Of a stretch of 64,000 nt of DNA, positions 24,160-35,273 are shown one piece after another; position 1 is the first letter of the stretch, and every line of letters begins with the position of its first letter. The position numbers were made by a program, and so were the translations under genes. Source of the DNA: Chelydra serpentina (taxonomy: Eukaryota; Chordata; Testudines; Chelydridae); contig JBAIAC010000026.1 of assembly GCA_037349315.1 (NCBI GenBank), forward strand, positions 28,301,501 to 28,365,500, read 5' to 3'. Under the pieces are notes generated by a model. That model ran no database searches and was not told the origin of the DNA. It worked only from the letters and a program-made list of their open reading frames with translations.

Positions 24160-24870
24160 TAATTTCAAAGCAAGTGGCCTTTGTGTGTGATGCCTGGAGG
24201 TCAAAGACTCAGAGTGCATTCCTCACTCACTGTCATCAAAGAAAAAGCCCATGTGGGTAGTGACACTGTCAGCTTGCTTTCTGTCAAAAGAAGTTATAAA
24301 TATGGATTCAAGGAAAGATCCTCCATATCTGGACTGCTTGGACTCTTACAGGAAAGTCCACCAGATGCAAAGCAGAGATCCCCAGAGACACTGAAGGACC
24401 CTGAAGAGACTTTTAGGAAATTGGCAGTTTATTACATCACTGCCACCATTTGGAATTACAAACTGTGACTCACATGTGCATATATTTTACCTGCTTTAAC
24501 GTCTCAATAACTCTCATTCCTTTTCCTTAGCTAATAAACCTTTAATTAATTTGCTGTAGAATTGGCTACTAGCATTGTCTTTGGTGTAAGATCTAGAGTA
24601 CCATTGATTTGGGGTAAGTGACTGGTATCTTGGGATGTGGTGTGATATTTTGTTTGAGTGACTTTTTAGCACAAAGTCCAGTTTGACTGGGAGGGTGGCA
24701 AGATAGACTGGAGAATGTAAGGGGACAGTCTGTGACTTCATGGTAAGAGATTTGGTATTGGCATGTTGAAATCTAATTATAGAATACACCACTAACTTGG
24801 TGGTGTCTGCCCTGTTTTCTGACAGTCTGCCTTAAAGTAGGCACTCACAGTTGTGAGCCACTCCAGACAG
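24160..24870 (+). repeat. LTR-like repeat, copy 2
   Basis: It contains 'agctaataaacctttaatt' with AATAAA at about 24531, then 'gaattggctactagcattg' and 'ggtgtaagatct'. This order matches the copy at 14641-15500. It ends in 'cactccagacagtgtgaca' at 24870. 'gttataaatatgg' near 24294 is a possible TATA element. No flanking coding region is present, so a solo LTR is plausible. The left end is not defined. Confidence 0.5.
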
Positions 24871-25289
24871 TGTGACAGTAAATACGCATCCACTAAAAAT
24901 AAAAGGCTTGTCCATCGCTAATTTATGTATTGGGCATTGCACAGGCTGTCTGCACTGGCATGAATTTCACTTCATTAGATTATATTATTTTGTTTTAAAG
25001 TATACATTAAATTTTACTACTAAAAGGAATAAACAGTATAAAAATCACATCCAACTACAGGACATAGGTTGTTGGTTTTTTTACATTGAAATGATGAATC
25101 ATTTATTTCTGATTGAGGCCAGTTCTATCCAGAAATATTTCAAATGTTTCTTCTTAAACAAATTCATGACAGCAAAGTGACCAACAGATTGGCATAAGTG
25201 CATACTATATATAAAACACTGCAGGAGACAGTAACTTTTCTGGTTCTTGCTTCTTGTAATACTGGGGTTGATTTCCCGCCCCCCCAAGG
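24871..25289. other. Non-coding stretch, nothing recognised
   Basis: A 102-codon plus-strand frame at 24872-25180 is AT-rich and motif-free. Confidence 0.45.
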
Positions 25290-25440
25290 TATGAATGTAT
25301 GTTATTATTAATTATTATAATATGTATTAAAATAGCACCTAGGGAGGCCTTTGCTATATCAGAGCTCCATTCTATAAACATATAGCAAATGACGGTATCT
25401 ACCCTAAAGAGCTTACATTGTAAAAAGACAAGACCTAAGA
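25290..25440 (-). repeat. L2-like LINE 3'-end relic
   Basis: Plus-strand 'attaaaatagcacctaggga', 'cagagctccattc', 'gagcttacattgta' and 'gacaagacctaagag' parallel the copy at 9815-10085 (ATT-rich tail, a gcacctagg block, then 'gcttacaatcta'). Confidence 0.55.
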
Positions 25441-25512
25441 GCTCAGCAAGATGAATAAGTATGAAAGGGGGAAGGAGGATGGGGGACCAATAATAGCAGG
25501 ACATTTTAGAAT

Positions 25513-25773
25513 AGACCATGCCACTGTAGCATAGACACTTCCTAGATCAACAGAAGGATCCCCGATCGCGCTCCCCGTCGGCTCCGGAAAACCACGTCAT
25601 CGAGCGGCGCAAGCGGAGTCGACGGGGGAGCTTCAGCGTTCGACGCGCCGCCGTCTTCATGGTCAGGTAAGCCGATTACGATACGCCGATTTCAGCTACG
25701 TTATTCACGTAGCTGAATCTGCGTATCGTAGATCGACCCCCCCTTCCCTAGTGTAGCCCTGGGCCAAGAGTTG
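25513..25773. mobile_element. CpG-rich fold-back repeat
   Basis: The interval is exceptionally CpG-rich for this window ('gatcgcgctccccgtcgg', 'cgacgcgccgccgtc'). It contains a strong hairpin: left arm 25677-25701, loop 'tattc', right arm 25707-25730, with about 24 paired bases. Left 'ccactgtagcatagacact' and right 'agtgtagccctggg' look like eroded inverted termini of the 'gtctacac' MITE type. No open frame is supported. High CpG content suggests recent arrival or protection from methylation decay. Confidence 0.65.
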
Positions 25774-27184
25774 CATCTCAAGTGAGGGTTAGGTCAACTT
25801 AACTATTTGGCACAGCGGGCAAAAAAATGTTATAGAGCTAAACAATGAAGCTAGATCTAATTTTTAAGTGTAGAGTAGGTAGCTATGCACAAAATTCATA
25901 CAGGTAATAAGCCAGTTGTTCTCTTTGCTGGGCCAAGACTATTCCTGGACTTCATTCCATCTACCTGGTATCTATAAGGAACTACTCCAGTCCCAACTGC
26001 CATTTAACCTGGACGGTGAAGCATCTTTAACATGTATTTCTAATTCTTCCAAAGGTTGTGGCCCCCGGGTTTAGAACCTCTCTATTGAAATCCAATCACT
26101 AGCAGTAGTCACAGCTCATCAAATACATACAACAAGAAATTAAACTGTAAAACACTAGTATTGTTATACCAAAGAAGACCAAGTCAGCTCTTTCAGTATA
26201 CATTTTATCATACATTTGCATAAAACTAGGTTCATTTTGTCTCTGCTTTAGCATTCATTTGAAATGTTAACATTGTGGAGTGACTAGCTCAATTAGGCCT
26301 CTCTATCAATCAGAGATTTTAATTTCTTTAGCCGTCTTCCAGTTTTGCGGAATTAACTTTTACAATTAGGCTATTAAAACATCGAATTATAATCAGCATT
26401 CTATCTTGTATATTCCATGTGGGGTTTGGTTGCAGAAAGCTCAAGGAAAAGGATATGATACAGAACATAATATTTTGGATTTGTTCACTCTGTTGGGCAT
26501 TTCTTTTTTTATAGCGTGTCTCAGACAAGCAAAGGGAAATGAAATACAAAAACTGAATAATATCTCTTCTTTTATCCATACCTAATTATGCATTTTCTTC
26601 ATTGTATCAGATGTCGCAAAGAACAGTGGAAGTAATTGGTGATAGGTCATACCACATTGGCAAGGTTATGGAGCTATTGCATCAAAGAAGTCCAATTCAC
26701 CCTTTAGGTTATGCCTCTTAATATTGTATGCTGGTTGGAATCTGTCTAATGGACCTTTTATGATACAATAATTCCTTTCCATTTGGGCTGCATCTGCTGG
26801 ACTTATCAAATAATTTTTGAGGGCTTAGTACTTTATGGTTTTTAGTTCTCCAGAGTAAAAACGTGGAGCACAACAGCTGAATGAAGATTACCTTGGGGAT
26901 CTACTCAAAGAATAGGACTTTTTTCTCCCTTTAGCAAGTGAAAGGAAATAGCTACAGTGACTAACTAGAGGAGGCTAGAAATATTTGTAAACTATGATAG
27001 TAAATTTTAACTCTGTGGCAGCAGGAATTGTGTTCCAACCACACACTGCCAATATGGCACTAGAAGATTTTGCTTTCAGATGATGACGGTCAGAACCAAA
27101 GGTTTGTGGGGATACACAATCCTCTTATTCGCCTTCATTTGAATGTGAAAAGAGTAGCATGAAATATAATCATTACGGTTTATA
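25774..27184. other. Non-coding stretch, nothing recognised
   Basis: AT-rich sequence without repeat termini. The 83-codon minus-strand frame at 26328-26579 has no motif. Confidence 0.5.
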
Positions 27185-27281
27185 TTAAAGTAGAGCCTAT
27201 AGACCCCAAATGAGATCAGAGCTCCATTGTCCTAGGTACTATACATACCAAAATATGACAGTCCCTGCTGCAAAGAGCTTA
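27185..27281 (-). repeat. L2-like LINE 3'-end relic
   Basis: Plus-strand 'cagagctccattgtcctagg', 'tgacagtccctgctgcaaag' and 'agctta' match the reverse-complemented tail shared by the other copies in the window. Confidence 0.55.
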
Positions 27282-27526
27282 GGCCCAGACTTTTAAAGAT
27301 ATTTAGGTGATGCTACGCTGAGTATCACAACACATAGGAGCCTATGTTTCATTTTCAAAAGGGATTTAGGCAGTCAGGAGTCTAAATTCTATTGATGGCA
27401 TTTAGATTTCTAAGTGCCTACATCACTTTTGAAAATGAGATGTAGGCTCCTAAATAAATTAGATGTTGTGATACTAAGCACAGCTACACCTAAATACCTT
27501 TAAAAATACCTTTAAAAATCCAGGCC
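27282..27526. mobile_element. Palindromic MITE
   Basis: The left arm ('cagacttttaaagatattta', 'gagtatcacaacac', 'aggagcctatg') and right arm ('taggctcctaaataa', 'gttgtgatactaagc', 'taaatacctttaaaaa', 'caggcc') are inverted copies along nearly the whole element. Termini are 'ggcccagac' and, on the right, 'tccaggcc'. It carries no coding sequence. Confidence 0.8.
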
Positions 27527-27559
27527 TTATACTCTAAAAACTGGCAAGAGGTGGAAGAA

Positions 27560-27785
27560 AGGTAATATTATATTCTCATCCCTATTTTGCAGATAAGGGT
27601 TAGAGGTAGAGAGAGATTAAGGGCATTTTTCAAGAAAGCTGAACACCCAACCACTCCCCTTTAAGCACCTAAATAAGGTGATTTACCCTAAGTCACACAA
27701 GAAGTCTGGCAGAGCATTGAAGCCTGAGCTCTAGTTCAGTGCCTTAAGCACAAGGTAATCTTTGCTTGCTAGCTTATCAATATAA
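27560..27785 (-). repeat. MIR-type SINE relic
   Basis: Plus-strand order is 'ctcatccctattttgcagat', 'gagagagattaagggc', 'ccctaagtcacacaagaagt', 'ggcagagcattgaag' and 'ttcagtgccttaagc'. This follows the reverse complement of the MIR consensus (cccattttacagatgagg ... gttaagtgacttgccc ... aaggtcacacagc ... gtggcagag) with a short insertion in the middle. Confidence 0.75.
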
Positions 27786-29203
27786 TAGATATAGTTCTCT
27801 CTGTCAGAGTATATTGAGGCTTTTTTATTCTCCTCCTCCTTCTTCTGACCTTTCCATCTCCTTGCTTCCTTCCCTTGTCCTGCACTCCATCCAGCTTTGA
27901 AAACATTCCATACTCAAATGATACCTTTCTGTAGCCCCTTCTGGATTTCTCAAGGCCCTTCGTCCCCTGGTCTATGCCTTCTCTTATTTATTATCAATCA
28001 CTGACCTCAAAATAATGTAACCAAACTAAACAACAATGAGAATAAGCCTACCGATCATGTATGTCCTCTCACTACGGACGGGTGGGTAACCATCACACTG
28101 GGGTGGTCTCATTGATGCCCCAGATACACATACGGTAGGAGTCATTTTCACTGCAAGCGTATCTTTACAATGTCAGACTCTGAGCTTTAATATCCTCATT
28201 AATCATCCATGTCACTCACTTTCCACCGCTTCCTTTATCTGTTTCAGTGCAAGTTCTGCAAGTAACTGCTGCTGGCCTTTGCCAGCCTCAGTGTTTTGAC
28301 AAGGGAACAGCAGTTCCAATATCTAGCGGTAACTGAACCTCAAAAAAAGGGCTAGTCACTAGTCGGGATCAATAAGCACTACAATGTTTGGATGCTTATG
28401 AAAAACAACATTGTGACAGATTCCTTGTGCCATCTACTGCCCCATCTCTGTGCATCCAGCCCATGACTTGTGCACACCGTCTTGCCCTAATGCTTAGAAT
28501 ATATCTCACTGAGTTGCTTCCATTTCCCTTTGTGTTAGTCCATTGCACTACATCATCTCCATTTGACTGGACTCATGTACAGTATAGCCCTGACACGCGA
28601 AAGATTAATGTTTTTACCTTGCCACCTTTAATTTTCAGTTCTCAGCATTCAACCTAATAAAACTGCATTTACTGCCTCCCAGATTTTCCCATCCCATTAT
28701 ATCATCAATCATATCAAATGCATTACTTAATCCTAAATCTAGCATTGCTCACTTTCTTCATACTTGACCCATATACAGTACTAATAGCATTGTGTTGGAG
28801 GAGAAATCAGATCAGCAACCTTATCATTTCCACCATACTCCGATCAGCATCTGGCTTTGAAAAAATCTCTTAGTGCCACTACTTTTGCCTTTTTAATTTA
28901 TTTTGATTAGACTCATTTCCCAGCCCAGTTGTCCATTTCCCATTCCAGCTGTAGATTAATTAGAGTGCATTTATTTAAGTACGTGTGGGTGATGTTCTAC
29001 GTTCATTTGTAATTTTTTATAAGCTATTTTAAAGCCTGATGAATTAAAGCAGCAACAGTAGCTTGTAGTATGAGAAAAAGTAATAAGTTCTAAGTTAAAA
29101 CAAAACAAAGAAAACAACTCTTGCATACAGTATTTTACAGAGCATTGGAACTATTTAGAGCACCTCACTGGAAATGAAATGAAATGAAGTATAGTTTTTA
29201 TGC
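27786..29203. other. Non-coding stretch; pyrimidine-rich patches
   Basis: 27825-28000 and 28190-28680 are pyrimidine-rich and may be old repeats. The 89-codon frame at 28388-28657 shows no motif. Confidence 0.4.
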
Positions 29204-29518
29204 AGGCTGGAATTTTCAAGGGAGCCTAAGGGATTTACATGTCCCAGGATGGGATTTCAGAAGTGCATTATGTCCAGATCCCCAAAGGTGTTTAAGCACC
29301 TAACTCCCATTGATTTCAATGGGACTTAGGAACCCAAATGCCTATGAGGATGTCAGCCTAAATGACTTAGGCACACTGCTCCTATTAGAATCCAATGGGT
29401 CTTGTACACCTAACTCACTTAAGTGCTGTTGAAAGTCCCTCCCTTACCCCAAGTCCCAAGTAAAGTCAATGAGATGTAAACACCTAACTCCCTTAGGCCC
29501 TCTGTAAAATCCCAGCCT
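29204..29518. mobile_element. Palindromic MITE
   Basis: The left terminus 'ggctggaattttcaaggg' pairs with the right terminus whose reverse complement reads 'ggctgggattttacagag'. Both are followed by 'cctaaggga'. The interior has further 'cacctaactccc' inverted blocks and a short palindrome at 'cccattgatttcaatggg'. About 315 bp, non-coding. Confidence 0.8.
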
Positions 29519-29540
29519 AACCAGTGTGTAACTTTATGTC

Positions 29541-29572
29541 TGATTTCAGAGTGTTAGCCATGTTAGTCTGTA
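29541..29572 (-). repeat. Short Penelope-like 3'-tail fragment
   Basis: The reverse complement of 29550-29572 reads 'cagactaacatggctaacac'. This corresponds to the conserved 'cagactaacacggctacccc' tail of the copies at 47.0-47.4 kb. Only the tail is preserved. Confidence 0.6.
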
Positions 29573-30311
29573 AATTAAAATAATTAAAAAGTCTCCCAAT
29601 TGTCGTATACAGAGAGATCCGTGTGGTCTGTCTACTGCAATAATACCCCCTATCTTGAGGATGCACTGTCTCACACTTTGTTCTGTTTTCTCTCTGCTCC
29701 TCAGGTTTCCCGCTTCCTCTGTGAGCCCTATCTCTCTGCTTAAAGGAGCTTTTATCTCCATTTTAATTTCCTCCTCTTCCATCTGCACCCTCCCTGCCTC
29801 CATTATTTTTTTCCCCTTGTACCATCACTCCTTTGTACCTACTCAGGCTCAGAATAAGGCATAGGCACTATAGGCCCTTACCTACAGCCTTAACTACTGG
29901 AGTCCTGTGATCGCATCAGATCTCAACTTTCATTTAAAAAACAAATAAGAGGGAAGTTTCTAGCCATCATGGTCAGGAAGCAAACATTTTAAATGTGAGC
30001 TGAGAGTAAGCATTGCAGTGATGTCTTCCTGAGTATGCAGACAGCCTGAAACAATGCTCAGAGAAGGGTAACAGTCTCATTCATCTCTATGGGGCATTGA
30101 TGCCAAGACCCTCTGCTCTGGAGGATCAGCCTGCCAACACAAGTAAACACACCCCAGCTGCTGGGGTAAGTACTGGAGACTTACTACTGCCACCACATCT
30201 CTCTGAGGAAAATAAGATTTCCTATTGCTGCTTAGATGCAATGAGGCTCTGCTGCCATGCCTGGGAGAAAGAAGGGAGCCCTCTCATGCTGCTGCCCCTT
30301 TTCCTCTGGGA
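29573..30311. other. Non-coding stretch, nothing recognised
   Basis: Short frames on both strands overlap each other and have no domain signature. Confidence 0.45.
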
Positions 30312-30349
30312 GGGGCGGGGAAGGGGACCCCTGTCACTCCCTATATAAA
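30312..30349 (+). promoter_or_regulatory. Possible core promoter: GC box plus TATA box
   Basis: 'gaggggcggggaagg' (GC-box type) is followed about 25 bp later by 'ccctatataaatgag', a near-consensus TATA box. A G homopolymer (30365-30379) lies where a start site would fall. Spacing is right for a polymerase II core promoter. No downstream coding exon is recognised. It may be the promoter of an old LTR. Confidence 0.35.
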
Positions 30350-30379
30350 TGAGGCTTGCAGCACGGGGGGGGGGGGGGA

Positions 30380-31295
30380 GCTATTGTGAGTCCTGCATCA
30401 TCGTGTGCCTTGGGTCCTGTATGGCCTTAATCCAGTCCTGCAGTTAGCAGTTCATCCTTCTGAGCAGAGGGACTTAGCTGCTAGTGGTACAAAGGCCTGA
30501 GTGACTATACTGACATTGGAAAGCCTACCCAACTCTGCTGCCTGTAGCAGAGCTACTCTGGCTTTGCACTAGGTCAATGAGAGCAGAATCTATCCGTATG
30601 ACTAACCCGTGGGGCTGCCTCGTTTCCTACTCAGACTCCCTTCTCCCTGACTCAGATTTTAAAGGGCACCTACTTAATGGATCATAAACCTCTGTGTTTG
30701 GTTCTGTTCCAAGATTTTCAAACCCACAGCCTTTGAGTGAATGTGAAGGTTCTGCTGAATCTGATAAATGCTCAAAACTTTGGGCAGCAACTATCTCTCT
30801 ATACATCTATTGAGATAGCAGTGTTAACGGCAATGCAGTACCAAGGTGTCAAACATTTCTAGGCAGTAAATGCTTCATTTCAGCCATAAATGAGTGTTGT
30901 CAGAGGTGATTAACTGTCTCATTGTAATAGTGTAGGCAGCTCTCCCTGTGTTCCTTGAGCTAACTGCAATCTTTAAGTACTATGCATTGTAAAGTAGACC
31001 CAGGAAAATGCAGGGACCTGCTAAAGGAGAAATGTGGGCCACTGACTGGTTCAATATACAGTTCAGGGCCTCCATGTTGCATTTCAAGTACACTATTCCA
31101 CCATTTGGAAGCCGAAGTAGGCCTGGTGTATTACTCCCTAGTCACCCAGGGTTTTGAAGAACCCTTTACCTTTTCTGATGACAAGTTTAAGGGACACCTC
31201 TCTGCCTTGATAAATCAGCTAATGGTGTTTATTGAGCATGGGCTCCTTCTGAGTTGTCTGCGATTGCACAATTTATATCTGGGTAAGTGTGTTTA
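30380..31295. other. Non-coding stretch, nothing recognised
   Basis: The longest frame is 104 codons (30982-31296, plus) without any motif. Confidence 0.45.
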
Positions 31296-31810
31296 ATAGT
31301 GTACCCTCACCTCAAGAGCACCCCTTTGTGCCAGGATGCCGCATTACAAGAGCTCTCTCTGGAAACCCTTAGTGACCCCTTCTGGCCAACTCACTTAAAA
31401 TGTCAATCCCTTTCTGAGAGTAACAGATGGTCCAACTATAAGTCCGAATAAATATCCAAACTAATAATTCTTCTGCCCCTATTGAGCTACCAACAATCTC
31501 TGCCTTTTTGCCCCTATTTCTGCCCCATGGAGAGTTTCTTCTATGCTGCTGGTTCCAAGCAGGTTTTCCCTCACTGTCTCCCCTCTGAGGGACTCTGGCA
31601 GCTTCTCCTCAAAGATATCCTTGCTCCTTACAAGCCCTATCCCAGGGCTCCCCACAGGAGCTGGATCAGCAGATTTCTTCCAGTCTGACTTCACTAGGTC
31701 TTTCCCAGAGAAGGAACTTGTTCATTCCTCCCTCCTGGGCCTCCTCTTCGCTGAGTTCACAGCTCTGTTTATCATGCCTGATCCTAGTTGTGGGGAATCA
31801 GAGAGATGAC
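31296..31810 (+). repeat. Pyrimidine-rich LTR-like repeat, copy 1
   Basis: 'gagagtaacagatggtccaa', then 'taagtccgaataaatatcc', then long pyrimidine-rich sequence. The copy at 44060-44900 has 'ggagtaacagaaagtccaac' and 'aatagtccac' followed by the same kind of pyrimidine-rich sequence. Two related copies make a dispersed repeat. LTR origin is a guess. The frames inside are composition artefacts. Confidence 0.4.
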
Positions 31811-34297
31811 TATATAATTAAGTCTCCCACACATTCAGTTGGGGGTCGGTCATAATTAAGTCTCTCTCATGCTCAGCTGTGGGATAGCTGTTCAGATACA
31901 TTTCAAATTGATTGCAGGAAATGACAGAGTACATGTCCATGGACAGACCTCTCAGCTTGTTCTCAGACTCCTGCACTCCTTGCTCTGACAAACTGTTGAA
32001 GTCAATGGAAGTTCTGCCTGGGTAGGAGATCAGCAGTGGGCTTTCCATGAATAACCATTACTGATCACTAATCAGACTTATTATGGGCCAGATTCTGATA
32101 CTCTTACTTACACTAAATAGCACCTTATTCCACAAGTAATCCCACTGATGAAAAAGACCCTGCACAAAACGAGTAGAGTGGAAGAACCTAGCCTTTTAAT
32201 TGCATTGACAGCATAAAATGAAGCTGAAAGTTAAGGCAGTGTCCTCTGTGTGTCAAAGCAACAAGCCTGAAAAAACCAGTCACAGCTTGTATTAGATGAG
32301 TTTTGCTAAATTACAGGCTTTATGGGTAGGAGGAGCCTATTGTAACCCCATGTTGCTATATCTTAAAGTTTTAAATCATATTTGAAATTGTTATGGCAGG
32401 AGCAGCAGACACTATAATCAAAGAACATGATCCTCCTCTTGCACCAGACTGTAATTCCTGATAAATATGTAATCATTAGTTCCCATGAAAGGCTGTTGAA
32501 AAGAAGACCCATGTTCCCAGTTTCTTATCCCAAAGGACAGGACTTCTGCATTAGATAATCTTTAAGAATAACCAAAGCCACATCTCAGACATGAGAGGAA
32601 GGCAAATTTTAAACAAAATCTGTGACTGGATTACGTAGTCTTTGCATTATCCAAGTTCTGAATATAAAATGAACATTTCATTTCGGTTGAAAGGGATGCC
32701 CATGTCACATACGAAGGAACAACTAAAAATGTGTGCTGTTCAGATAGGGCTAGATTGTGCCTTTAGGCACGGCCCTGAGCAAGAGGTGGTGAGTAAGATA
32801 TGCCACCTCTGGAGTAGCCCTGGGAAGCATTGTGCCTTGGAGCCACTCCTCCCAGGGACAATTCTTCTCTTCTTGCTCCAGGGAAGGAAATAAATTACTG
32901 CAGACCTTCAAATGGTACAGTTGACTTTCCTCCTCATGCCTGGCCAGCTATTCTGGTCATTAGTAAGCACTAGGATGGAGCCATTCTCTGCCAACTCTCT
33001 TGCAGGAAATATCTAGAGAGCAGAGCACTAGATCTGAATCCAGACCTGAGCAGGTTTTAGCCAATGCAGGGGTTACTCCGCTTGGCTGAATAGAGGATTA
33101 CACAATGTAGCCTCCGGCAGACGGCATGCCATTCTCATCAAAGTTCCCATGTATACCACAATATATTTACATCACTAAGATATGTAGTGATGACATTATA
33201 GTGCTGTCTTCTAGGCTGACTTGGGGAATATTATAATTTATCTACTCTAATTATCATTTTTGTATCCACATGGGCAATTCAGTAGTTTGAAAAGGATTTT
33301 ATTCAATCTGCCTTCCCTGAGGGTACAACTGGGAGCTTGATTCTGGTTGTACTTGACAGAGAGATATCATTATGACATTCTTGTCATTCAGTAGGTTCTT
33401 GATGAGTATTTACCAGGATTGAAGTGCACTCCTGAGAAAAGAACAAATTCTGCTCCTACCTTAGGAGTAATTTATTTGTAAATACAAGCAGCTATTGTTG
33501 CAAAACTCAGCTTCTTTTCTATTAAAAAGAAACAGCAACACAATATATGGGGGGGAGGCAGGGAAGTACTCTGGTCTGCTTCATTAGTTTAACATAAAAA
33601 GAAGTACAGCACATGCCATAAAGCAAGTGCTCGACATAGTACAGTACACTGCTTTTAGCACAGAGATATTTCTCTCTGGCAGAAAACATTGACACATACA
33701 GTAACAAATAGTTGTTTTTTCCTCTTTTGTTTTTCAGGCAGGTATTCTAGCTCCAGGGATGTTTTGACCTGAAACTACTAAAACATACACACAATGTTTT
33801 CTTGACTTTAGTAGCACGTCAGCTCTGATGGAGCCTAAACTCCATGAGAAATAACATTTGCTAATGTATTCTTGTATGGTTCTATCCAGCACCCACTGAG
33901 GTCAACAGGAATCTTTGCATTGACTTCAGTGGGCACAGGGTCAAGTCCTTACCACATGTGTTGGTAGGGAAATGGGGTTGCAGAGAGCAAGAGGCACAGA
34001 GAAAATGGCCTCATACAAATGGTCAGGGACAAATTGTGAACCAAACTGTCAATCTCAGTTACTAAACTCCCTATTTAAACAATAGACAACATTTTAGGTC
34101 AAATGAGTTATTCGGTTTATATATAATCAATGACATCTACAGGGCCTGTGAACACAGAATTTGGCTCTTACGGCTTGCTGGTTATTGTTCATTTTGAGGG
34201 TTAGTAATTTATGTCTCCTTTCCCCACAGATCTCTAACATTTGTAGGTATGGAACTATAAAACTGGTTTCTATGCACTGAAGCTCTGAGGGCCCATA
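31811..34297. other. Non-coding stretch with small palindromic patches
   Basis: 'gggccagattctgatactc' at about 32083 and 'cattgacttcagtgggcaca' at about 33918 are typical fragments of the palindromic MITE families. The rest is unrecognised. Confidence 0.45.
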
Positions 34298-34305
34298 GCC
34301 TATTT

Positions 34306-34705
34306 CAGGGGTGGCCAACCTGTGGCTCCGGAGCCACATGCAGCTCTTCAGAAGTTAATATGCAGCTCCTTGTATAGGCACCAACTCCAGGGCTGGAGCT
34401 ACAGGCGCCAACTTTCCAATGTGCCAGGGGGTGCCCACTGCTCAACCGCTGGCTCTGCCACAGGCCCTGCCCCCACTCCACCCCTTCCTGCCCACCCCCT
34501 CAGCCTGCCATGCCCTCGCGTCTCCCCCCTAGAGCCTCCTGCATGCCACAAAACAGCTGATCAAGAGGTGCGGGGGGTGCTGGGTGGGAGGCACTCGGAG
34601 CGGGGTGGGGAAGCTGATGCGGGGCTGCTGACGTGTTACTATGGCTCTTTGGCAATGTACATTGGTAAATTCTGGCTCCTTCTCAGGCTCAGGTTGGCCA
34701 CCCCG
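34306..34705. mobile_element. Non-autonomous hAT element with 8-bp target duplication
   Basis: Termini are 'caggggtggccaacctg' on the left and 'caggttggccaccccg' on the right. The flanks 34298-34305 and 34706-34713 are identical ('gcctattt'), the 8-bp duplication expected of hAT insertion. The 400-bp interior is GC-rich and includes 'tggctccggagcca'. The 160-codon frame that crosses the element is a chance frame. A full-length partner supplying transposase is not in the window. Confidence 0.92.
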
Positions 34706-34713
34706 GCCTATTT

Positions 34714-35183
34714 CATGGACACAACCTGGGAATCAGTTCAAGACAAGTCCCACAGACTGCACTTCCTTCTGAAGACCTGGTATTTCTTAATTTCATCTAT
34801 CTAATATAACAGTCATCCCATGTGCAAATACATGTTTGCTCTTTGTCTGTGGAATAACATCACAATTTTGTGTTGTGCTATTTGATATGTGTATAATGCT
34901 TAGTCTTTCTTTTCAGCTGCTTTTTTTCCCAGCCTGGGCACTATTTTGCCTTGCAGAATGGATAGAGCTCTGCTGCCAAGTGACACAAATATCACATAAA
35001 AATAAATAGACAACAGCAAAAAGACAGGCTGAGACTCTTTGAGTTTATTTAATATAAATGAGGTTATCATATATTATAAGTATGTCTGATAAAAAATTAA
35101 TGTATATGCACGTAGGAAACATTTTGTCACAAGCACCCCGCAGGGGCCTCAGTAGTTCACAGGCCCCATGTTTGTATGATGAA
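34714..35183. other. Non-coding stretch, nothing recognised
   Basis: AT-rich, no coding or repeat signal that I can support. Confidence 0.45.
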
Positions 35184-35273
35184 GGGCCAAATTCTATTGT
35201 CGTCTGCAGTGGTAACTTCATCACAATCAACGGGGTTGAGCTTATGTCAGTGTTAAATTTTGGCCCAAAATCT
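35184..35273. repeat. Small palindromic MITE
   Basis: 'agggccaaattctattg' at the left and 'aaattttggccca' at the right form inverted ends around a 90-bp non-coding interior. Confidence 0.6.

Noticed and set aside
34322..34804. 160-codon plus-strand open frame
   Set aside because: It starts inside a non-autonomous hAT (34306-34705) and reads across its right end, so it is accidental.
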